64,000 nucleotides of DNA from Ectobius pallidus (taxonomy: Eukaryota; Arthropoda; Insecta; Blattodea; Ectobiidae). The notes under the pieces were generated by a model, which made no database searches, was not told the origin of the DNA, and saw nothing but the letters and a program-made list of their open reading frames with translations. Of this stretch, positions 34,991 through 48,200 are shown piece by piece. Position 1 is the stretch's first letter. The number at the start of each line of letters is the position of its first letter. A program made the position numbers and the translations under genes. The stretch lies in NCBI GenBank assembly GCA_964059195.1, contig CAXKWD010000007.1, positions 23,261,023-23,325,022 of the forward strand, given 5' to 3'.

Positions 34991-35690
34991 CAGTGAATGC
35001 CGCTTAATGTAATCGCGGATAATGTTATCAACCGGGTAATGTTATCCTTTTTGTGAAGTCCCGTACGGATTAATACTGATACATTGAAAGAATGCTGTTT
35101 ATTGTGATCAAAGATTTGGTTTATGTTATGACATTTTCTTTTTTGCGGCTTTATTCCCAAGTACTGTACGTCATTCAAAATTTCTTTTTTAAAAGGTTCG
35201 TTTCTAAGTCAACTGCATTGTTTGTACTGGAGGTAGCAATTCTGTTCTCAGTTCACATGGTGACCATTTCGAGGGGATGGCATTACCTGGCATTATGTAT
35301 CTTGCTCTTTTAAGCAATAAAACATGTTTCACCTCACAGTTAAGCTGCAGCTTTTGATTTATGAAGAAAAACACTCGTAACTCGTAATTGAGTATGGAGT
35401 ATTGGTTAATGGACTCCTAAAGGAAAGTAAAAACAATTATAAACTTTGGTACTGGATAAAAAATACTTGCTTGCAGTCTATTACTGTATTAGCCTATCAG
35501 TGGTTCAATGATTCACAGTTACGTATTAGATTATGAATAAATATTTTTAATTCTGTTTTGTAGTGTATTAACTTATATATGAATAAATATGCTTCATTTA
35601 ATTCCTTCCGCTTCTGTTATCAATCGGTTAATATTATCAGATTAGCTGCGTCCCGAAGTAATCACAATCACATTAATATCATAACTTCAA
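34991..35690. mobile_element. Possible pogo-type non-autonomous element
   Basis: CAGTGAATGCCGCTTAATGT with GATAATGTTATCAACCGG at the left is mirrored, imperfectly, by ATCAATCGGTTAATATTATC and AATCACAATCACATTAAT at the right. Repeated short GTTATC/GATAAT blocks resemble pogo-type ends. No transposase. Confidence 0.4.
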
Positions 35691-37129
35691 TTCAGACATG
35701 CAATTTAATTTGACAGTGCCACAAAACATTAATTCACTGGGAATTAAAACTTGTTATAACATAAATTAAAATATCCCATGTCCTGTATTTGTACACAATT
35801 TTATACGCCACACCGAAACAAATGAGGTAAAATTGGCCATCACATAAATAAAGTTTGTAATTATTATTAAAATAAAATTATAGGCAGCGGAACTAACGAA
35901 CGGAATTTTTAAGCAGATATAATTTGTGAAATAATTAAAATTGTTTTCTACATTACAGAGGAACATCTCTGAGTGCTTTGTGGAATATAAGTAATTGAAA
36001 TATTTCTCTTCTGTATGAAATAGTTATCACATGTAAAATAAAATCCTGTAGATTTAAAGCAAGTTAATGAAAATGGCGCTTTAGGGTAGCGTTTGAAAAT
36101 AACTTCTGAGGCATTATTTTCATAGAAGGAATGAAACTAAACGAAATCATTTCTAGAGAATATTTTCCTCTCTATGACAAATTCATAAATAGCTCAAAGT
36201 AGTAATTAATCAAATTACTTAAATGGAAAGCATAGCTTTTGCGGAAAATAATAGAGCCTAATTGAAATGCACACAGATATAAAGAAAGTTGCTTTGTGTG
36301 ACATACATTAATCAGTTCAGAACAATATTTCACATTTTAATATATTAACATTTTGAGATATTAAGTTCAATTTCGTAATTAAACACTTGAATGATTCTGA
36401 TGTATTTGAGCTTGCAGGAAACTAAATTTTAGCAGTATTTCTATTTAAAAGTATTATATTACGTGATACAGTTGTTGTAAGCTATAATTTTGCTCATTAC
36501 AGTGTATTCATCTTGTTGTGTCAGAGGATAATTAAAGTAATTAAATTTAATTGTCTCGAAACATTTCATGCGACAAATCAATAAAATGGAGACGATAGTT
36601 CAAACTTCTTGTTATTTAGAACTCGAAATTCACAAGAAGTGGATGTCTTTTGGTATAATGAGTGAATATTCATCTGTTACCGACTTCCTCTTTTCACAGG
36701 AGGATTTCATGACAATGATGCACCAGCTTTGTCACTATTTCGGAACAGTAATTAATTATGTTTCTAAGAAACATCTCCTGACAGCAGAAGTGGGGAATAT
36801 GAGCCGAGTACACAATAGCAAACCCAGGCTTCGATTTAGATGGATTTAGTTAACGAAAAAGTTTCTTGTAAGGGGAATTAAATAATGGTGTTTCGATGAA
36901 TAATGATGAGTTATACATTAACTCATTTTACATGAGATATTATAAATTATAAATAACAATAAAAGATCAAATGTACAACGAAAGTGAAAACTATACAAGT
37001 GTACAAAGATAATGTTAACTTATATGTTTTATCTTACTGCATTGTTGTCAAATTTCTCTTCAACGTGTCGAAGACTTGCAATGGTTATTAATTAGGTTAT
37101 AGTGATGTAACGACAGATACTACAACTTA
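35691..37129. other. Intergenic, nothing recognised
   Basis: AT-rich. The 93-codon frame at 36568-36849 has no recognisable feature and sits in DNA without splice or promoter support. Confidence 0.45.
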
Positions 37130-37345
37130 GGTTGTGACCGTCGCCGGTGTCCCGGAATTTTGTCCTGCAGTAGTTTTTTTACATGCCTGTAAATCTACAT
37201 ATTTATACACATAGTTATGTCATATTTATGCACAGACAAATGCCTCGACCTGGGCCGCATTAGTCCCCTCTTCCTTGAGAACAGAAATCGATCGCTCATC
37301 TCACTGTATTACCCATTCGATATTACGCATCTATGAAATGTGGCC
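37130..37345 (-). mobile_element. SINE fragment, CCGGTGTCCCGGAATTTTGT family (inverse)
   Basis: CCGGTGTCCCGGAATTTTGT, a poly-T stretch and CATGCCTGTAAATCTACAT resemble a tRNA-derived SINE tail common in orthopteroid insects (from memory). The inverse of the same text is at 50390-50565. Confidence 0.6.
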
Positions 37346-39035
37346 CGGATTAACTGATGGTTGTTCCAAACATTAAAAAATAATAGTAATAATGATAGGA
37401 ATAATAATGAAAATAATAACGTCCAGTTTCGTGTTCCCTATATCACATAATAGAACAAAAATTATCGAATTCCGAAAAAAAGCATTAAAATTGAAGGCTT
37501 ATAATAGGAGAAATAATCTTGTTTGGTTCTTACAAGAGAGGCTCCTTCTAGTGAGGTACGAGGCTCTTTATTAGACTAGATGAATATAGCCTCACCTTAA
37601 CATCACTACATAGGAATTTTCCGATTTTCTGAATTGATCTCATAGTTTTAACTTTTGGTTTAGAGACCTTATGTTCCGAGATGTTTTAAAAAGTTCACAC
37701 ACCTATGGAAAAAGTAAAATATTAATTATCAAGGTTTTAAAACTCAGAAGCTGTGAATTATTTTCCGAGAAAAGTATAAATACCGATTTCCGAAGTTCAC
37801 AGTTAGGCCTAATATGGTTAAAAGGGAATGCTTGTTTATAATTCACAAACTCTGTTAACTCTTGTTTGCTTGCTGCTATTTAATTGAGGATATTTAGACC
37901 TCCGAATTTTGATAGGGCTTGGGCCCCAGTTTAACCTCTTGTCCTTGCATGTTGGCTATGTTGGAGAATTTGATTACTATACATGCTAAAATATAGCGAG
38001 GACATAATTATCTAACTTCAGTGGTTATAAACTTTTCAGAAATGAATTTATATTAATATAATCATCCATTAAGTTACACCAGCAGGTCTCTTAAGTTTGA
38101 AAACAATGAGGAAAATGTTAATGCAATAGGCCTATCTGGTTTCACGAATGGCAATTCTAACGCGTGGATAAAATTCCTTTTATTGTAACATAAACCTTTA
38201 CTCTATTAGTTTTTATCCCTGCTTTTATGACATTTTTAGGTGACGCATATGTACATCAGTAGCAGAAAAAGCTTATAAACCGGTAACGCATGCACTGGCA
38301 TTTTGAGAAATATTAGCTTAAAAATTAAAATAAAAACATTCGAGTTATGTTCGATTCGATATACAGAAAGATGGTTGAAATAGAAGGCAATATATTAAAA
38401 TATAAATAAAAAATGTATATGAGAGATGTACTGCCAAATGTATATGAGTAATGAAATCTAATTAAAATACTGAGCAAAAAAACGAAATCCATTAAAATAG
38501 ATCCCCTAGAGAATTGAATTGTTAACATTTTTATTGGACCAAGGTTTCACGGGCCTCCAAGGAATTTATCTCCATTATAATGTCTTTCTCGCTATTCTAT
38601 TTAGGCCTTTTGTTTATCAAACGCTGATAGAGTAATCTAAATTAAATTTATGAAAAATTATGAAATATTTTTGAGAAGAATACTAATAGGCCATGAGACT
38701 TCGAGAAAGATGGACATTTATAATGTACTAATTAGCCTTTTCACTGCAATGAATAACTACGTAAACTGAAAATGAAAACAATTCCTTTCGAAATAAAACC
38801 TGAATTGATTGTTACTGATTTAACAATGCCAATTTTATTCCTGCTTGTTATAATAAATAACGCTTTCCTCATAATCATTTAGAACGCTATAAATTCTCTG
38901 AGGATTTTGAATGAATTGCTTCTTCCCATTGACCTAACACCGAATCATACAGAGAGTTAAAAGGGCATTTACATGTAAGTTTTATTTTGTTCAAGTTACT
39001 GTAGATATGTATAACTCGATCGGTAAGACCAGAGC
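37346..39035. other. Intergenic, nothing recognised
   Basis: AT-rich unique DNA. Confidence 0.5.
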
Positions 39036-39316
39036 CAAACAAACGGATGCGCAGTAGGCTACGATGACGTAATCTAGACCTGCCTGACCTTCATATCACG
39101 TGATGTTCCTTGCCAGTTCATACTGTACAAACCGTTTAAAACATCTTAGCCTCACAGCATTCAATAGTGAAGTGTGATACGTTAATAAGAGCACTGGAAG
39201 ACGAATGTAGTTATTCTAGTAAAACTGTTGGTGGTAGTAAAGTGATTCACAGTCAGAGCATGGAAATAGTGTAGAATGTATGTAGGTTAGGGCTGTTATG
39301 AACCGCATAGTTTGGA

Positions 39317-39622
39317 ATGAATAGTACAGTATATGCATCCTCTTCTGCCCCTACTCCATTGCTACCAGCAGACGATAAGCTATCTAGCGTCCCAGTTTTA
39401 CTTTGCTCAAGTTACTCAAATGTATTTTGTTATTGTGGTAAAGTAAGTGCTACTTTGATAAGTAAACAATGTATAAAATTAGCAAAAAAGGGTTATATTG
39501 TATACGGAAAAGGCGAGGTGGGTGGTTCGTCTTTGCTTTCAGATTTACAGAAAGAATCAGCGTATTGTTTTATAGGAAACAAAATACAATTCATTGCGAT
39601 TCTGGAAGGATTATTAATTTAA
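39317..39622 (+). other. 101-codon open frame before a poly(A) run, possible retrocopy
   Basis: MNSTVYASSSAPTPLLPADD to EGLLI is open in less AT-rich DNA and is followed at 39848-39866 by 19 adenines. The whole piece from about 39040 could be a retroposed transcript, but no parent gene or domain is recognised, and the middle (CYCGKVSATLISKQCIK) is unremarkable. Confidence 0.3.
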
Positions 39623-39847
39623 TTACGGCAAAACTTCGTTAGTCCAAATGGGGGCTCACATTACTTTGCTTTCTTGCAAAGTAGCATATAAGCTTACTAC
39701 AAAAATAAGCTAAACTCTTCTTTGCAGCAGCAAAATAAGGTACGTCGTCTTAGTAAGAAATGTAAATGTGACGAAATCGAAGAATTACCATCAGAAATTA
39801 GCCAGTAACTATGAGGAGCCCAAGGGAGTAAATGGTTCTCCATTCTT

Positions 39848-39866
39848 AAAAAAAAAAAAAAAAAAA
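39848..39866 (+). repeat. Poly(A) tract
   Basis: Nineteen consecutive A, preceded by GGTTCTCCATTCTT. Consistent with the 3' end of a retroposed sequence or with simple slippage. Confidence 0.7.
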
Positions 39867-40507
39867 CTGCTGCGGCAATCGGCTTTACTTAATTGTTTCT
39901 CTCCTACAATTAAGTGCCATGCGTTTTAAACGATGCCTGGAAAAAAGGTTACACTGGCCATTGAGAATATAATGAATTTTGAAACTTGCAAAGGCCTATT
40001 AATAAAAGTAAGGAGATGATGCTGAAAGCAGTCATTGCAATTAGTTCGTATTTTTACTTACCACACTACCTTTAAAACGAGGTGTATGGGATCAAGAAAG
40101 ATATTTACAGAGGACAGTTGAGTTTCAGTCTATCCTGCCGAAATTAATTTGTGCCTTATTTGGAGATGGATGGGGAATGACGTATATTTCGTACTTCGTC
40201 ACTAGTCTTAAGGACACTAAGTCTTTCACAACATTTCGAGGGAGATCAACTATCTCCTGAAACAATGGATCTCCCGAAACGGTGTATGATTTGTAACAGG
40301 TGTAAAAATTAATAACAGTTCTTCGCTGTATCTGGTACTTTCAGAATGATTTTTTCACACTGGGTTGGTCTTCTCCCGTAGTCTCATTGGATGTTGACGA
40401 ATTATTCCCTGAGACTCATTCTGACAGTACCTTAGCTTTGGATGAAATGGTAACGTTTACCGGTACAGTCACTTTCAACGATTGTTCAACATTGATTTTC
40501 TAGAATC
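39867..40507 (-). other. 3' flank of the host gene
   Basis: Probably holds the 3' untranslated region. No AATAAA (TTTATT on the plus strand) was found close to the stop, so the polyadenylation site is not assigned. Confidence 0.4.
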
Positions 40508-41707
40508 TCAACCCACGAATGGAAATTGCGCGTAAGGCGCAGGATAGTATCCTGGGAATGCTGGTGCTGTTGGCTGAACTGGGATAGATTGTGTTACGTA
40601 GGTTGTTAGCACTGTAGGGACGACTCTTGTGGACAACAACGTGGTATAGGCTGTCTTAGCGCCGAATGTCAGCTTCAAGACTTTGCTGTTTGTTTCTGTG
40701 ACAACTGTCTGAGTCACTACTGGCGTCGAAGTGATTGCAAATTGTTGCTGGGGGAACAGCGGATTCAGAGGGTTCACTTGTGGTACTTGTAAAGCCGGAA
40801 GAGAGCTGGTTCCATATTCATACTCCGTCTTTGTGACAGTAGCCACTGGTCGAGATATGGTGCTGAATACCGTGGACTGCCCGTTGATTACAGGTAGAAC
40901 ATGTGATTCGTAAACGGTTTCAATCTTGACAATAGGTCTAGATGTAGTTACAACTTGAGGAATAGCAGCGGCTGCAGCAGGATTCAGGAGTCTCAGAATA
41001 GCAAGCTGTTGAACTTGTTCAGGGCTGAGTGCTGGGGTTGGAGGCGGTTCTGGAGCACTGGTTGGTTTTGGTCCCTGTGGTGGTCTCAGCTTAAGATTTC
41101 CTTCAGGGATTCGAGTCTTGTCAACATCGGAGACGTCGAAGTCAGAGCCGATGTTAGCTAAATCTATATCTGGCTGTAAAGCTCTCAAAGCAGCTGGCTG
41201 GTCATCATCATCCTGGTTATTGTCATCTCCAAACTCAAGCTCCAGATGTAATTCAGATCCTGCCTCATCCAGACGTGTGTTGAACTCATTCAAAGTCTTG
41301 CTAGGAACGAAATGGTAAACCTCCATGGGAGGAAGCGTTTTAGTTGCAGTGACAAGCCTTGTCACGTGGTATGATTGCACCAGAGTGTACCTCGTTGTGT
41401 TGGTTCCACCCCGAATTACGGGCAGGATGTACGTCTTGAGTAGCAACTGAGTTGTGCTGAATGTTTCAGTCAACGTCTCCAAAGGAGGTGTCTCAGCATC
41501 TCCAGCCAAACCAATAGGAGGCAGAGTGGCAATACTAGAGTCTAGTGGGATATTGTCCTTGTCGTAAGCAGGAGTAGATGTTGCCAGAATGTTTTCTGTC
41601 AGAGGCTCCACGCTTGAACTCTGTATGACAGGTTGTTCAGTGCTCTGAAGACTCTTCTCAATTGTAGAAGTTACAGTGATGAATCGTGTGTTCTTCACAG
41701 TTCCAAC
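40508..41707 (-). CDS. Terminal exon 7: 'LPVI-G' repeats and Pro-rich C-terminus
   Basis: The 1200-nt exon follows acceptor GATTTCAG and ends with TGA at 40508-40510. It opens VGTVKNTRFITVTSTIEKSL. It then carries related segments with a K/H-T/V-x-L-P-V-I-x-G-x-(S/T)-T core followed by a VTATKT or VTKTEY tail, an acidic run (GDDNNQDDDDQ), a Pro-rich linker (KPTSAPEPPPTPA), an Ala run, and a tail FPGYYPAPYAQFPFVG. There is no transmembrane helix or GPI-type C-terminus, in keeping with secretion. I could not pick a clear AATAAA signal within a few hundred bases downstream. Confidence 0.9.
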   Translation of the reverse strand, partial: VGTVKNTRFITVTSTIEKSLQSTEQPVIQSSSVEPLTENILATSTPAYDKDNIPLDSSIATLPPIGLAGDAETPPLETLTETFSTTQLLLKTYILPVIRGGTNTTRYTLVQSYHVTRLVTATKTLPPMEVYHFVPSKTLNEFNTRLDEAGSELHLELEFGDDNNQDDDDQPAALRALQPDIDLANIGSDFDVSDVDKTRIPEGNLKLRPPQGPKPTSAPEPPPTPALSPEQVQQLAILRLLNPAAAAAIPQVVTTSRPIVKIETVYESHVLPVINGQSTVFSTISRPVATVTKTEYEYGTSSLPALQVPQVNPLNPLFPQQQFAITSTPVVTQTVVTETNSKVLKLTFGAKTAYTTLLSTRVVPTVLTTYVTQSIPVQPTAPAFPGYYPAPYAQFPFVG

Positions 41708-42172
41708 CTGAAATCATAAATTATAAATTATCCCTGTTTTGTAAATGAGAAGGCTATATTAGTTAATGTTTACTAAGTCCTGTATTATAATAGGGTTGGA
41801 AGACCTAGCAGGTAGCAGGACAATACTAGGATAAATTTAAGGGAATTAGGATTTGCGAGGGATGGTTGGCTGGAGTTCGACAGAATAGGGTTGAATGGCG
41901 GGCACAGGTAAGCGCGGCAATGAACCTCCGGGTTCCATAAATTATACCATATTCCTTTACCTTGCTTAGGAATTGTCTATTGCCTTTGAGTGAGTGAGTG
42001 AGTGAGTGAGTAGGTGAGTGAGTGAGCGGGTCAGTGAGTGAGCGGGTCAGTGAGTGAGCGGGTGAGCGGGTCAGTGAGTCAGTGAGTGAGTCAGTGAGTA
42101 AGTGAGTAAGTGAGTGAGTAAGTAAGTAGGTACGTGAGTAAGTGAGTAATTAAGTGAGTAAATGAGTAAGTG

Positions 42173-42219
<47 letters not shown>

Positions 42220-45200
42220 GTATTATATTGGGTTATTTGTATATAAGCCAAAAACTGATATCATTATATCTATGTATTATGAAGCAAGTCCCATTACAGT
42301 CAGTTTCTATTAATAGCTTCGCACTATGGAACATGAATAATAAAATACTTTTAAAAAATGAAAAATTTTAAACCATATGGTTTGAAGTTTTGCAGGAAAT
42401 AAAATACGAAAACAACACTTCTTAAAAATGACAAATTTAAAACCATATGGTCTGAAGTTTTGCAGGAAATAAAATACAAAAACAACACTTTTTAAAATGA
42501 CAAACTTAAAACCGTGTAGTTTGTAGTTTTGCAGGACTTTTTTGTTAGATGTTAGAATAGCAGTATTGCAGGATCGTTTTATTTATAGAACAATTCTACT
42601 TAAGCCTAGATAAATTATTCCTATTAAGCCCAATGAATCCAAAAGAGCGTTTCTACAGTTGTTAATACGCCTATATGCCCGTTATTACATGTAAAGCTGC
42701 TTATATAAGCATGAATGAAAATAATTTTGCGACAAAGGAGAATGATTTACTTAGAAATGACATTAGAAGGCAGCCAATTAAACGGTTTTAATGGCAGAAG
42801 TGTAATTAATTTTGGAAAATATAGTAAACCCTTACTTTTCGGACTAAAGGGTGCGAGACCTGGTCCGAATCAATGAAAGTATGAATTATAGACAAATATT
42901 TTATAAAATAGTTATCTATGGGGAACCATGATAACGTATATATTCAATGTATATACTGGTAAAACAAAAACTACATAAGCCTAAAGCTATATTAATTACT
43001 GGAAAAAACTGCTTTCATCACAATACATGAGAATTAATCAATCAAATTACTGTATTCAAAAGTACAATGATTCAGGATCATCTATTATTCCGATTAAGTG
43101 AAGTTTGAATTAGGGACTTTTACATCAAATGAAATGAATTTGTTTGCCTAGAGCAAGTTTGAAACAACAGTATTTTAAACAAGAAATATTTTAATTTCAA
43201 GTAAGCAGATGATCATTTATTTTAGGTTCCTATATATATGTAAACGTGCATTACTTTGACCTCTGAAGCTGTTAGGAAGGATTAATACGAAACTTGCATA
43301 AAATAAAATCAGAGAGTTATGATCTTTACGTTACAATGTGAGCAAAGCTTGGCAGAACATGATTTACTCAAAATGTTTAAGAAAGTGTATCTTGTCTGGA
43401 AGTCGTGTGTAACGGATTTCACTAAATATATTCAATTCGTGAGCGTGAAAAATGTATTAAAGATAGCAAAAGCGTTCAAGGACTGCATTTAAGGTGTTTA
43501 AACTCATATCTGACAAAACGATCTAGACCCATTTCCCACATTCATACACACATGCACGGGAATAACCTCATCCCAGTAAACATCAAGTAGACCAAATTTC
43601 ATCATGCATCATGCAATGTAATGTATGCATTCACGTTGAATAACAAAATCCACATTTTTCAAGAAGTTTACTGCGGAGTTTGTGCACTTAGAGTAACCGG
43701 TATATAATAATAATATATAACCGGTATGTAATAATAAATATAATAAATAAAAAATTATAATAAATGTATATTATAAATTTGTAACAGTTTAAATATAATG
43801 ATTTTTAAAACGCTATAAGTTTACATAAAATTAAACGATGTATAATTTTTTGTACATAATTTGTCTGTAGACAAATGATGTCAGTTTTTGGAATTACTTA
43901 CCCAGAATATTAAAAATATATATTTTGAGCGTTTAAAGGCACATATGAAAGGATATGGGATTGATTTTAATCTAAAATTGTTAATCAGAAATGATGTTCA
44001 TTTATTATAGCCTATAATATCTAAAGAATCACTGAACCGATTATCATTTTGATTTTTTTCTATTCAAGACTTACAGGCCTATTTTGAATGTTTTCATTAA
44101 TCAGTATACTGAGTACATTACTTGGAATTTCTTTTACCAAAAAGAAAAGTATCCAAAACTGTAATAATACATGCTTTATTTTTTGAAGGTGATTAAACAC
44201 TTGCAAATAAATTATAATTTTGAATTTAATAATGCGATTTTAATATCGAAGTGTATAAATAAAACATTTTACGTTCGTAATGACTTATCACTGTTTCAGA
44301 AAGCTACACAAGGAAATAGTAACGTTATTGCTATATTAGTAGACTTAAGACAGAGACGGAAAGCTATGAACTTTTTTCTCAAATATTCCTTGTGCATATG
44401 ATATAGACTTGTTTGTTTTTAAATATATACCTCAACACAACGCTACATATTTACGGTAAATACTGTTCAGCGTAGTTATACTTTTATTAGCTTCCACGGA
44501 TGCTAATGCTATCTTTACGAATCAAATGGTGCAATTTTTTTTACATATTAGTACATAAAAATATGGATAAACGTCACTAAAATTATTGCTACTGCCTATA
44601 TAATAAAAACTAAGGCTAAATTTTTAACACAATATTTTTATATATGATGTCATGATGTTTTATGTAATATTCCTAGGTAAAGGAGGAAGTAAAATAACCC
44701 TGTACATTTGAGGAGTGAATCGATCATTTTTATATAACAATAAGCTAAGCCATATGGTGTTATAAAATATCGGCGAAAAGTTCATGGTTTCTCATAAATA
44801 AGTTTTTTTCTTCTTTTAATTTTGACTCTGTCTTTCTGGATAAATGCTACACATGGAGTTTTTGTTTTAATCTAAATTCAACAAGAATTTAATAAAGAAC
44901 GATTACCTCTTTTGGGGTGTTTTAGTACAAACATGCTTTGGAGTAAATTATATTAAAATAATGGCATATTTGATGTGGGGTAGACAGTTTACTCCAAGAC
45001 TGTCCATTCTACTGAATTGCTCCAAAGAAATAAATCATTCCTTAACATATTGTGTATGATTCTAAGCAAAATAAAGTTTCTATATGCAGTACTGATCCTG
45101 TAAAATTAAAATTAAAATTTAAAAATCGTTTATAAGAGAATGTATCATTGATGTATTATTAGACATTTTAGTTACATAAAAAGAGATCTAAAGCTTCTAC

Positions 45201-48200
45201 CTTATTACATCTATAAATTTAATTTAAGAACGACTTGGTGGAAAGCTGTCTTTCGTCATTGGAACTAGACTATCAAACAGTGCAGGGAATGAAATATTTA
45301 TATATAGTAGTAGGATATTTACAAGCCAAATACTCGTATCCTTGAGTAAAAGTTAGCTTATTTCAACATGTATAGGATTTAACTTTTAAACTAAGAATAT
45401 ATCCAGGAAAGCCTGTTTCAACGAGAATGCATACTTTAAAATGAATGAGTACCTTCAATATCATACTTAAAACATAAATATTATGCACCTGGAAAGTGTA
45501 TGGTGATTTTATAGTAGCAATTTCATAATAGGTATCTTTGAAGTCAGCTGGTGTAGAAATCTCCACTTTAATGGTCTCTGCTACAGGGGTTGGTTCGGCT
45601 TCCTCGTCGTTGACAGACGTTTCTCCATTCTCGGATCCAGTGGGCTCTTGGTCAGAGTCATCAGATCTCGACCTTATTTCTGAAGAAGGATTGAACTGAG
45701 GATGGGGTTGCTGAGTTGTTGATGTAGTTGTAAGTGTTAGATTGTCGTACTGGATGTCTTCCTCCACAGATTTTCTTATGTTGACGCGTGGTTTAGGGGT
45801 TGTTTTGTACTGCCATCTGCCGGGAGGTCTTGCAAGCTTGAACTTGTAGAGACTGGTGCTGGTGGTTGGGCTCTCTACAGCTGAGGCCTGTACTCGTGGT
45901 TTATAGCCTCTGCGACTGTAGCCGTTGCCATCGTTGTTGACAGTGTTCGTGTTGCTTGGTCGGTAGCCGCCTCGGCGCTGTGAAGACTGGTGGAAACGTC
46001 GGCCTCCGGATGGAGTGACGGATGGTGGGTCGCTGAAGACGGACACAGTGGCGAGTTCGGGGGTGCTGGAGACGCGGCCGAAACGATTGTTACTCAACCT
46101 GTTACGGAAAAAAGAGTTCGCAAACTTAGAAGCAAATCTTTTTGTGATGTCTTATGGTGAAGTTTTTCTAGCATGATTCTAGGGAGCTTCATAAGTACTA
46201 AATATAATTAATTTCAGCCAATAATTGAACTAGGGTTTCTTTATCTACGAGGAAATCTTATTATCTCTTATTAATACTATTAGCCTACACTGTATAACGT
46301 TATGTGATGTCTTATGGTTTCTTGTTTTCTACCACCTTAAATGAATATTAGTTAATATGGTATAATCATCTATTTCATTTAAGGAAACGCCTTATTGATC
46401 ATGCCGTTAAAGACAATGCAGTCTGAGATCTTCAATATTACAGTTTTCATATTACAGTCAAAATTTCCTTCGAATGTTTGATTTTAAATATCAGTGATGG
46501 TTGTTCTTAAGTGTAGATGAGGGTTAGTTTCGAGTAGCAGTAAACTTGCTATAGGAGCAGTTACAAACTTTCTTAACTCGATAAATTCCCTTTTTTTGAT
46601 TATGACACTATCTATTATATCCAATAATATTCTATAAACAGAGGCATTTAAAACTGAAAAATTTTCAAACATGAGAGCTACAACATTGATTGTTCAAATG
46701 TTAAGCTAATTAATAAATTAAAGTTTTTTAATATTGTATATACTTTTTTGAAGTTGTGACAGATTTAATTATTTATGCCTGAAAGAATTAATTCAACTAT
46801 CCTTTCATGGCTCGTAACGAAATCAATATGAAAGATAAACTTCTACTCTAGATCTTTAGCAAAATAAATCAGTATAGGCCTATTAGTTTACACAAATATT
46901 CAGCAATATTGGAGACATCTTATAATTTAGATTACCAGCTTTCTATTGAAGCGGACAAAATTAAATAGTAGGCCTATAGCATCGTTTTATGCTACACTCT
47001 ACTCATTCTATAAACTTAATAAGCACAGTTGAATTTGAACTCAATGACTGAATTAACAGTTGAACACTGGATAATCCAAATAAGTGAAATAATATTGAAT
47101 AATTTTGATACATGCTATTTCAATGAGTTTGAAAATCACACAAAAGTGTTTTCGCAAGAAAACGGTAAACGTTAATATCATGTGAATTGTGTTTTGTGAT
47201 TTTTTCTATCAAGGCTACACGCCGATGGGGTTCATTGTGTAACAAGAGGAATAATATTGAGACGTAAATGACAATATAGGACCCTTAATTTTAAAGTAAT
47301 CTATGCACGTAAAGACCGACATTAGTATTGTGAATATAATTTATTTATGTCACATAATTTTAGACTTGTAATAATTTTGCCATTATTCTTGATAAATTAA
47401 TCCTATTGTTTTTACAGTATCCATTTAAAGCAAAAAAGAAATCTGATTACTAACGATTAAAATTTCTCATTGCCTTTACATAGTTAAGCCAGAATTATTA
47501 CTTTCGTTTTCCTTGAAAATATAAGAAAATTTTATAATACATTTATAGCGAATAAGGCAGATTTATGGGATATGCAATAATTGCTTTCAAAACGTTTAAA
47601 TAAATACTACTACAGATGTAATTTACAGACATCATAAACTAAAAGATAATAAATCAGGCTGCATTTTCTCACTGAAGCGTCTCTTCCGGGTTTTATCGCA
47701 CTATTTGAAAGTCTCCTGACCTTAAGTCAAGTGCGTTGAAAACCCAGCCACGTATATGACATAAATAATAAGTACTTGAGATGACACGATATTGCGGAAA
47801 TTGTATGACTAGTATTATGTTTTTATCATTATTATTAAATTCAGCTGTGTTTATACTTCTTTTAGCTGCGAGGCCATATCAAGAGTTCGGGATGTGTGTC
47901 TATATAGGCCATGGAACTAACGATTATCAATTGTTTCTATTATTGGTGTATTTTTATGGAGTAAATTTCAACTGATATTAATTTAAAGGGATATGATACA
48001 AGATGAAATGGCGAGGATGATTCATGGTATGTAAATATCCACAGGCATTTGCCTTTACGACTGGGGAAACCATGAAACAATCCATGTCAAATTGGCCGGC
48101 CACGGGATTTTAACCTGGGACCTCCCGAATTCGAGTCCAAGACGTTATCATCTCGGCCACCTCGCTCGGTATATTATGTTTGTGTTTTTATATATTTTAT

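Larger units (their letters stand above)
41708..45488 (-). other. Last intron of the host gene
   Basis: Phase 0, donor GTGCAT, acceptor TTTCAG. Contains the LINE 3' end 41808-42222 and the tandem repeat 42352-42535; otherwise AT-rich DNA with no exon-like patch found. Confidence 0.7.

Noticed and set aside
36568..36849. 93-codon plus frame
   Set aside because: No domain, no raised GC, no splice or promoter support.
40731..41318. Three 60-68 codon plus frames
   Set aside because: Shadows of the terminal exon.
41985..42222. CRISPR-like or regulatory tandem array
   Set aside because: Simple tetranucleotide expansion at a LINE tail, with no spacers.
47680..47760. tRNA-Leu-like sequence on the minus strand (GACTTAAGGTC)
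   Set aside because: An anticodon-like stem is present, but the D and T arms and acceptor do not form; too degenerate to call.
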